Part shown: one piece after another, positions 57,098 to 64,000 of the stretch
Layout: each line of letters opens with the position of its first letter
Position numbering within the stretch: position 1 is the first letter of the stretch
NCBI GenBank assembly: GCA_020747015.1
Contig: JAGTJM010000023.1
Coordinates: forward strand, 434,001-498,000
Source of the DNA: Pyrenochaeta sp. MPI-SDFR-AT-0127
Lineage: Eukaryota; Ascomycota; Dothideomycetes; Pleosporales; Cucurbitariaceae
Direction: 5' to 3'
DNA length: 64,000 nt
Notes under the pieces: model-generated
The model's input: the letters and a program-made list of their open reading frames with translations, nothing else
Told to the model about the DNA's origin: nothing
Databases searched by the model: none
Program-made: the position numbers and the translations under genes

Positions 57098-59493
57098 TCA
57101 AGAGAATGTGCCCATCCGTGGAGGCGGCGCACGAGGAGCGCCCATGACAGAGTTCTGTAGCCGAGAGGCAGCTTTAGTAACACCGGAGAGTGGTGAGCTA
57201 TGATTACCGGTGGATGAGGCCGCGCGCAGAGGAGTCCTTGCCATGCGATTTGATCTCGACCGTTTGCGTAGCGGCGTGATCAGAGCCTCCGCGGACTTGC
57301 CTGAACGAACTGGGCGGGACACAGAGGCGCGAGCTGCCGGATCGGATGGTAGAGAAGCTACATCACGATAACGGTTTTGGTTGTTGCGGAAGGCTGTGAC
57401 TACTCCACGGTCAAAGTGTTCCAGCATGACATCCGAAGTGGTCCTCTTGCGATTACCGGGAGTCTCGGTCCTGGGAGTGGGCTGGGCTGGAGTGGAACCA
57501 TTGAGTGCCGCCGTGGAGGTTGCCGGCGTTGCGGGCACATCAGTCTCGTCCTCTTCTTGCTCCAAATCTGTGTCTTCGCCCTCAGACCCAAAGTCCATGA
57601 AGTCAGTAATATTGAGGTCATCTTCGTAATCTTCCGAGTCATCGTAATCGTCTTCCTCCATCATATTCATGTTTCCATTGGAGCCGATGCTGACGAATGG
57701 ATAGAATGCTTCTGGAGGACCAATGCTCTCATTACCAAAGAAGTAATCGTTCCCAGGTGCAGAACCGAAAATACCAGTAAGCATAATGTCAGTGCCAAGC
57801 GCATTGTTGAAGACGTCATTGCTGACCTCGCTGTCTGAGGCATTCAGGTTCGCAATCGAGTTCCTTGGGCTATTGTTTGCGGTGCTGCTTGTGCTGCTGT
57901 GGTAGCCATTGATTGGAATCCAAGGAATCATGGTTGTGCGCGGGCGGTAAAAAGTGACGGTCTTAGTAGCCCTATTAGTGATAGCGATAGCTTTTGTGCT
58001 ATCATCGTGGATGAAGACACCACGGGTAGGGGGAATCTGGCGACCAGTAGGTCGAGAGCTTCGCTGGAATGGCTTGGGAGTAGCAGCTCTGGAGCCAGGT
58101 GCCGAAGACGGTCGGCGTAAGACGGATTGCTTCTGGACAGGGGTCCGCGGAGGAGCATCAGACCCAAAGTCTTCTTCGTCAGTGGTATCACCCATGTCAG
58201 CTGAGAATGGATGTTAGTGATAAGATTCGATGTAGCATAGGGCTCAACCATACAATCATAACCACTGGACTCGCCAGATGAGTCGTTATCGGTGCCGTCT
58301 GAATGCCCGGCCTGTGTGACCCGAGACTCATCATGAGCAAAGTCCCAGAAGGACCCATCGGACATAGGAGATGCCATGTCTCCGTCATCGTCGTCATTCT
58401 CCATCTCAAGGAGCTGATGCAGAACAGGAGGAAGCTTATCTTGCTCTAAGAATAGATCGGGGAAGACACTGCTATCAAGCTCGGAAGACTCTGAGCTTGA
58501 GCTATCTGATACTTGAACCTCGTCATCGAAGCGAACACGCTTGGTAGAGCTGTCTGAGAATTTCCTCTTGGCAGCTGGGTCTGGAGAGGCAGGAAGAGCT
58601 TCTGGCTCGAAGAATTGTGCAAACCCGAAATCGGGAAGAGTTGAGATAAATGCATCACCTAATGGGGCAGTGACACCGAAAATATTGTCACTCGCGCAAC
58701 TGTCGAGACTGAGCCGGCGAGCGTCACGGAACTGATTGAGGAGAGTGGTTGCCTGCTGCTCCTCATTCAGGATATAGCTTTCCTCTTGTTGCTCCATCAT
58801 GTCCATGTCAGAGTCATCATCTTCAGGGACAAGATTGACGCCGCTATAGTCTTCATCGTCGCTCTCAATGGCATTGTCGTAGTTTTTGCCAAGCATGTCC
58901 TCGTCAGCTTCATTGTAGGTCAGTAGTGGCTTGGGGGCCATATTGCTCAACTTCCGTGCCATCTTGCGTCTCGGAAACGACTCTTGATCGGTTGAGTCGT
59001 CTCCAAACAGGACAGAAGTGCTTGAGAGATTGCTAAAGGTGCGCTTCTTGTTATTCATGAGTAGTTGATTCACGGGATGCTTGCTAGGGATGAGCCCCGT
59101 CCCATGGGATGCAGTCTCATTGTCCTCACCGTGAGACTCATCGTCGTCAAGTGGCTCGATACGGATGGCAGGGCGCTTTCCCTTACCCTTGCCTCCCTTG
59201 CCAAAACCATGGGGCGGGGCGGTGACCTCTGGTTCGTCTTCATCTGCTTGTTCGTCGTCTTGAGCGGTGCTACTGTCCTCCTCGTCGTCTTCGTTGGCGA
59301 CTTCTTCGCTAGCAGAATGTTCGCTGCCACGCCCCTCGGTGTGATGAGGGCTGTCTGGCGAAGCGTCTTGAGAAATGGGGCGTTGGTCACTGTGGCGGAA
59401 GCCGGCGGTGGTATCGTGCATAAGCTTGCGGTCCTGATGGTTGCTGCCGCCGAACTCAGCCATGGGCGATCGAGCGTACGTAAGGTGCGCCAT
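57098..59493 (-). CDS. Large acidic, probably nuclear hypothetical protein
   Basis: Two exons (59493-58254 and 58200-57098) joined by a 53-nt intron give about 780 residues. I do not recognise the family. The sequence is strongly acidic and Ser-rich, with many D/E runs (DDDSDMDMMEQQEES, NDDDDGDMASPM), a basic patch GKGGKGKGKRP, TKRVRFDDEVQVSDSSSSE, and a small conserved-looking segment GVFIHDDSTKAIAITNR with TVTFYRP, around which the second exon is organised. The C-terminus is basic (PLRKRSRSNRMARTPLR). This mix is typical of chromatin or transcription regulators, but function is not inferable. ATG at 59493 was used; a second ATG ten codons later (59463) is equally possible. Confidence 0.72.
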
Positions 59494-61629
59494 GGTAGGT
59501 TGTAGTTCTTGGGATGGTACCCTAGGGATGGAGGGGAATGGGCGAGTGTCGAGGATTAGTTGGATGCGGCTCGAGGGGGGAGAGTGGCAAGTGAGGAGTC
59601 GAAAGGTGGGATTGCAAGGAAAAACAGCGTATAATCGACTGAATGCTTGGTGTACTGGGGGGAAGGCTCTTCAACTATGTTGAGCCTTGAGTGTGTCGCC
59701 GGTGTTCGTGGGGTTTAGCCGGTAGAACTGACAATGGTGGTGTTTTGCGGTTGCAGGCCAGACGATGGTCAATTGATTGAGACGAGTGCGAGCAAGTTGT
59801 GCTGGACGCAGTCGTGGTATTGTAATCGTCGTTGAGGTTGAATTCCGTGAGCTGTCGGGCTGATGCAGCCCATGGTGGGCTGCACCAGGAGTTTAGAGCT
59901 CAGCGAGTGCCTGCGGCATTGTCTCGACGAAGATGGATATGAATGCTTGTGAGTTATGTTTCTTGGAGTGATTCTTGTGCGACTTTGACGTCTTTGGGCG
60001 AGGTGTGGAGAGAAAATGCGGGCGGAGGCCAGAGGTTATGGGAAAATTAGTTCGCACAGCGGCGCTAGTCCGCTTCGGGACGGGCTCACCGCTAGGCTGG
60101 TTGGGGCCTGTGGTTCGAACAATGACTCCGAGTTGCACCACGCACAGTTGGCCCAGACGGCAAAGACTCATACCGCAAGCTGGCCAGAGACAGCTCATCT
60201 GCGTCTTCGGCTGCGATCAAAGCCTATCTGCTCAAGTCGTCACCCCATCCTCATGGCCAGGTTGCACTTGTCGCGTGCCCCTCGTCACAAAATTTTGGAT
60301 TCTCGCCGAAGCGTGCCCCACCCAAACTAAAGCTGGGACTTGCAGCGAAAACACGCAGCGATGAGGCAACACGGGGCTAAAAACGGTATCGAACCAGTCG
60401 ACGGCATCTCCCTATTGGGCCATGGTAAAACACAAACCCGGCTGCTTGCTGCAGCGACCACCAGCCAAACAGCAGCCTGCGTAGATTGCTGCGCTGACCA
60501 CTCTCCCTGCTCACTCGCCCTGCTCTCCCGCTGTCTCTCTCGGCAGTCTTCGTCATGGTTAATATACCGCTCCGCACACAACAATAATTCCACAAAAGAA
60601 TTTCTTTACTCGTTGCGCTGTGGTACGTACCTGTCCGTCGATTTACGCAATGGTGCATTTTGCCCCTCGGGCAGAAAAAAAAAAGAGGACACTTGACGTA
60701 GGGCCGGGCGGGTTTCTGCCCCTCCAGATGCACCCATATCGATACGCATTGGGCAATGTTGGCGCCCGCGGCCAAAAAGTCGGTGAGTGCGGTTGCAAAC
60801 GCAACCGCTGCAAAGAAAAAAAAAGGCCACAGCAGGAGGAAGCAGGAGCGGGCCGCTGCTTGTGATAATGCAGCCCTCTTCACCCCCTGGACACACATCC
60901 CAAGTGTCTCAGATATCAAAAATACATGTGAAAAAGGCGCTACTGCGTTTCTCTAACTGCAACCACGGTTTCGACTCTTTCCCTTCACTTTCAGTTATTT
61001 GATATGTGCCCTGCTCCTTTGGAGTGACTTGTGAGGCTGAGCTTGATCATCCTTGGCCCCAGCCTGCAGCCCGTTTGGATGCATCGACCCACAGTGCGCT
61101 GGTTGGTGTGAAGCCCCGACTCCGTTTCTCTACCAGTGCAAGATCTCCGACGTGTCATATCCCACCATGCTCTTGATTGGCTCTGGGCTACTTACACACA
61201 TGACTGCCAATGCTTCCTATTCGTCCATCTCCAGCTTCAGGAGCAATTGCCCGCCACACTGCCCGGGGGACGGTTGTACCATGACCTGAATTCAAGGCCA
61301 CATGTCTTCTTCATCCTGTGCACGCTGCCGCTAGAATACATGTCGTGACGCAGAGAAAGCAGCGGCTACGGCGGCCTGGGGCATTGATGGTTGTCTGGTA
61401 CAAAGTGGAGTCACTGTGGAGATCCAATACTTAGAACCATTCAGGGCGCACCTCCAGACTCTTCATGTGTACTCAAGGCAACGATTACCCTCACGTGGCC
61501 ATTTCCTAGGAGAAAAAAAATCATTGAGGAACAGGTGGCTGAACGGTCATGTGTTGTATGTATATGTTACGCAACAGATATGTACAAAAGGTCCGGTAGG
61601 CTGTGTACCGCACGCACAAAGCCTAGACT
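59494..61629. other. Long upstream and intergenic stretch
   Basis: 2.1 kb between the acidic gene's start and the 3' end of the CIA84-like gene. A pyrimidine-rich tract (about 60500-60545) and short poly-A runs at about 60677 and 60816 are visible. Frames on either strand have no domain, and a 180-codon minus-strand frame at 60377-60919 is not convincing. Probably promoter and untranslated sequence. Confidence 0.5.
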
Positions 61630-64000
61630 TCAGAAATCGAATCCCTGCTCAGCGCTTTCAGCACGCGCCTTGTCCTTTGGCGCCACGGGAGCCTCAAGCT
61701 CGGCAAGTTCAGCGAGGCTACTACCCAAGTCGCGAATAGTGTCCTCGTAGTCGAACCCTAGGTAGTACAACAAACGTGCCGCCCATTTCAGCGTGTCGCG
61801 CGCTTCTGCTCGCGCACCATCTGTTAGTTCCTCGCCATGTTGTCTCCCGTGATCCACCTCCTCTTGGACTTTGCGCAGAATTGCCCATATCGTCTGCCTG
61901 TTGGGGTATACTCGGCCGTGCAAAATGAGCCGGGCACCTGAGTCTTGCACAAGTTCAATGTCCTGGGGTCGATCCTCATACTCGGCACCTCTGCCAACTC
62001 GATATCGGGGCATGGTCGGTAGGCCACCGGGAGCTCGATAGGACTCAAACTTCTTTGGTGTCTTGTAGCACCAGCCTTCGACAATCGCTCTTCCTTTTGA
62101 ACTGCCGTATCCATCAAGGACTCCGCCCAGCACTTGGTTGAAGTCTTCCGTGGAAAGCTTGATTACTTGACGTGAAGAGATCGCTAGGAAACGAGAACAA
62201 AACTCTTTCCATTCACTATCGACGGTAGATATGATCGATAGTACGCAGTACAGCTCGTTGCTTATGTTGTTCAGAATAAGGCTCTCCCAGGTGAAGAGAA
62301 GCTCAGCAAAGGCTTCCTGTGCTTTCACTTTCGCCTCTTCAGGCCCGCCAGAGGTACGAAGGAGTTCCGCACCAAAGGTGGAGACTATCACAGGACGTGG
62401 CCTGAACGTCATGGTCTCCCCAACGTAGTTTTGCATGCTTCGAACAGACTCCCACCGATGCAGCTTAATCTGACAACAAAGCAGCACCATCAAAATCTCT
62501 GCAGGCATGCGTTGTTGTTGATACTTGGCATTCCAAGTTCCAACCTTTTTGATGATGTCCAAGACAAGATTGTTCTCTCCAGCTAGGGTACCAAACCGTA
62601 CGATAGATGCGGCGATATTGCGGTGACTGTAAAGCCCCTGGTCTATGAGAGGTCCATCCAGGTCTTCGGAAAAGAGGAACCAGCGTCCCAAATCATACTG
62701 CTTGGTCTCTGTTGCAAGGTCTAATAGTCTAGCTAGTAGAGGGACAGGCATCTTTGCATCAAAGGCTGGGAAGTCAACCGGTGGGAGTCGCTTTGTGAAT
62801 GGCTCATCCTTTTGCCAAGATGACATGTTCTTCAATGTCTCGAAAAACTGCAGTACAGACTTTTGCTTGTTGTCATCCGTATGTCGCTGGAGTAACATCA
62901 ACGTTGTCATGGCGCCCTTGATGTCTCCATTCCCGGTGAACGCTCGCATCGCCCGGTGGAGCAAACTGAGTGGGATAGTGGTGGGTTCGAAAAAGTACGG
63001 GACCCCAGTATCCATTGCAACAGATGTATTTGCCGTGCTCACTTCTGCACCAAATCCAGAAGCCAGTTCAAAGATTTGCAATAAGAGTTCCGGTCTCTTC
63101 TCGGGTACAAATCCGCCAGACTCTAGAAGACGGGCCATGATCGAGTCCCATGCTGAAGAACCCAAGCTCAAGTTGTTTGAGTTAAGGAAGCCTTTCAAAG
63201 TTTTGATTGCACCGACCAAGTGCTCAGGGAAAACGCCGCGAGCACCTACTCCTAGTCGCATGTGGTTGACAAGCCCGTCTATGAAGGCTGTTACTATTTC
63301 TCCGCTTATTGTTCGACGCGTTCGTGCCCGGTCTTCGCTGCTTGCTGAGGCATTTGCTTGTGCAGGGAACAATTTCCAGGACCTCGACGGTGCCGGCATT
63401 CTCTGTTGCTCTGCTTGCATAATTTCTCGCCAGCTGATGAGTGCCCAACTCTTATCTCCTTGCTTAGACGCTAGTTGTTCGAGAATGGCGGTCCCATCCA
63501 ATGTCCAGCCGCCATGTAGACAAGACCACAGTACCAGCTCCAACCATAGCTCCGGGGCCACCTCTGTGACCTGAACTTTGTATCGAGATCCAGGGATCTC
63601 GTGTCCAAGAAAGTACGCAGCATTCGCACGTTCCTTGGCTGTCTTCACAGAAGCCTCATGTGCGTTCCATGTGGCGTCAGACAGCGCGGCAAGAATCTTT
63701 GAGGATAACATGTGAAGAGTCGGAGGTTGTTGAAGGGCATGCTTGTCGTCATGGGGGTGGTAAGTGTAGACGGCGTCAGGCATGAATCCTATATGATGTA
63801 AATGGGCAATGATTTCTAAGACGTGCGGCATGATGGTGTCTTCCTCCGTACTGCTTTGTTCCGTGGCAACCAGGATCATATTACCCAGGCTTCTCCAGAG
63901 CTGGCCCAGAGCTCGCTTGATGGTGATATGCTGCAAATCTATAGTGTCTGGAGCAGACGTCAGGTCATCAAGCGTAGGCTTCAGTTTGCGCAAAGGTCGG
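61630..64000 (-). CDS. PPR/CIA84-like mitochondrial protein, 5' end outside window
   Basis: At least 789 residues remain, with no stop or intron in this part; the frame is open through the right edge, so the start and any targeting peptide lie beyond it. It is almost entirely helical, with alternating helix pairs resembling pentatricopeptide repeats (PLSLLHRAMRAFTGNGDIKG, MPVPLLARLLDLATETKQYD, MPAEILMVLLCCQIKLHRW). The C-terminus is well patterned: WESLILNNISNELYCVLSI, VIKLSTEDFNQVLGGVLDG, FESYRAPGGLPTMPRYRV, LVQDSGARLILHGRVYPNRQ and LLYYLGFDYEDTIRDLG. I relate it to fungal CIA84, a factor for assembly of respiratory complex I, by this overall pattern. That is uncertain, and a general PPR-type protein is the safer reading. 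Confidence 0.7.
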   Translation of the reverse strand, partial: RPLRKLKPTLDDLTSAPDTIDLQHITIKRALGQLWRSLGNMILVATEQSSTEEDTIMPHVLEIIAHLHHIGFMPDAVYTYHPHDDKHALQQPPTLHMLSSKILAALSDATWNAHEASVKTAKERANAAYFLGHEIPGSRYKVQVTEVAPELWLELVLWSCLHGGWTLDGTAILEQLASKQGDKSWALISWREIMQAEQQRMPAPSRSWKLFPAQANASASSEDRARTRRTISGEIVTAFIDGLVNHMRLGVGARGVFPEHLVGAIKTLKGFLNSNNLSLGSSAWDSIMARLLESGGFVPEKRPELLLQIFELASGFGAEVSTANTSVAMDTGVPYFFEPTTIPLSLLHRAMRAFTGNGDIKGAMTTLMLLQRHTDDNKQKSVLQFFETLKNMSSWQKDEPFTKRLPPVDFPAFDAKMPVPLLARLLDLATETKQYDLGRWFLFSEDLDGPLIDQGLYSHRNIAASIVRFGTLAGENNLVLDIIKKVGTWNAKYQQQRMPAEILMVLLCCQIKLHRWESVRSMQNYVGETMTFRPRPVIVSTFGAELLRTSGGPEEAKVKAQEAFAELLFTWESLILNNISNELYCVLSIISTVDSEWKEFCSRFLAISSRQVIKLSTEDFNQVLGGVLDGYGSSKGRAIVEGWCYKTPKKFESYRAPGGLPTMPRYRVGRGAEYEDRPQDIELVQDSGARLILHGRVYPNRQTIWAILRKVQEEVDHGRQHGEELTDGARAEARDTLKWAARLLYYLGFDYEDTIRDLGSSLAELAELEAPVAPKDKARAESAEQGFDF

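Noticed and set aside
60100..60130. GGTTCGAAC resembling a tRNA B box
   Set aside because: No matching A box, acceptor stem or T-arm stem could be paired around it.
60377..60919. 180-codon minus-strand frame with a hydrophobic stretch
   Set aside because: The hydrophobic part derives from low-complexity A/T and G/C tracts, and there is no family match. Probably non-coding.

Overview
The window is from a filamentous ascomycete nuclear genome. The genes have short GT-AG spliceosomal introns (mostly 49-60 nt, a few of 100-120 nt), and base composition is near 50% GC. Several families are typical of Pezizomycotina: HET-domain protein, GH131, ascomycete class II peroxidase, DUF1996, berberine-bridge-type FAD oxidase and aspzincin proteases. 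The mix of orthologs suggests a Dothideomycete, possibly Pleosporales, but that is inference. Exons were joined by hand, using splice signals and phase, so the coordinates span the whole gene including introns.

Layout: 1-6 kb holds the 3' end of a GMC oxidoreductase and a seven-exon secreted DUF1996 protein. 6-16 kb has two small disordered proteins, an HSM3-like proteasome chaperone divergent from an RPC31 (RNA polymerase III) gene, an unknown protein whose stop codon lies in a 17-bp minisatellite, and an F-box-like protein. 16-30 kb is looser: a secreted ten-cysteine protein, a secreted aspzincin-like metalloprotease, a PQ-loop-like membrane protein, an unknown 420-residue protein, a large secreted protein fusing an aspzincin protease to an SGNH/GDSL hydrolase, and a GH131 glucanase-type protein. 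30-37 kb has a HET protein, a secreted Hsp70/actin-like ATPase fragment and a berberine-bridge-type oxidase.

37-64 kb is mainly housekeeping: pantothenate kinase, a zinc-ribbon protein, a Taz1/TRF-type telomere protein, a GDT1-type cation transporter, a secreted class II peroxidase, a Cdk9-type cyclin, an alpha/beta hydrolase, a MAK32-like PfkB protein broken by a stop, seipin, a large acidic nuclear-type protein and a partial PPR/CIA84-like mitochondrial protein.

No tRNA or rRNA gene, intact transposon or secondary-metabolite cluster was recognised. The genes do not form an obvious operon-like pathway. About nine encode secreted proteins, mostly oxidases, hydrolases and proteases, consistent with a plant- or litter-associated lifestyle. 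The most unusual loci are the protease-hydrolase fusion (23839-26149), the cyclin with an open frame continuing past its TAG stop (50104-50316), the MAK32-like gene with an in-frame TAG (53658-53660), and the secreted Hsp70-like protein (32533-33583).
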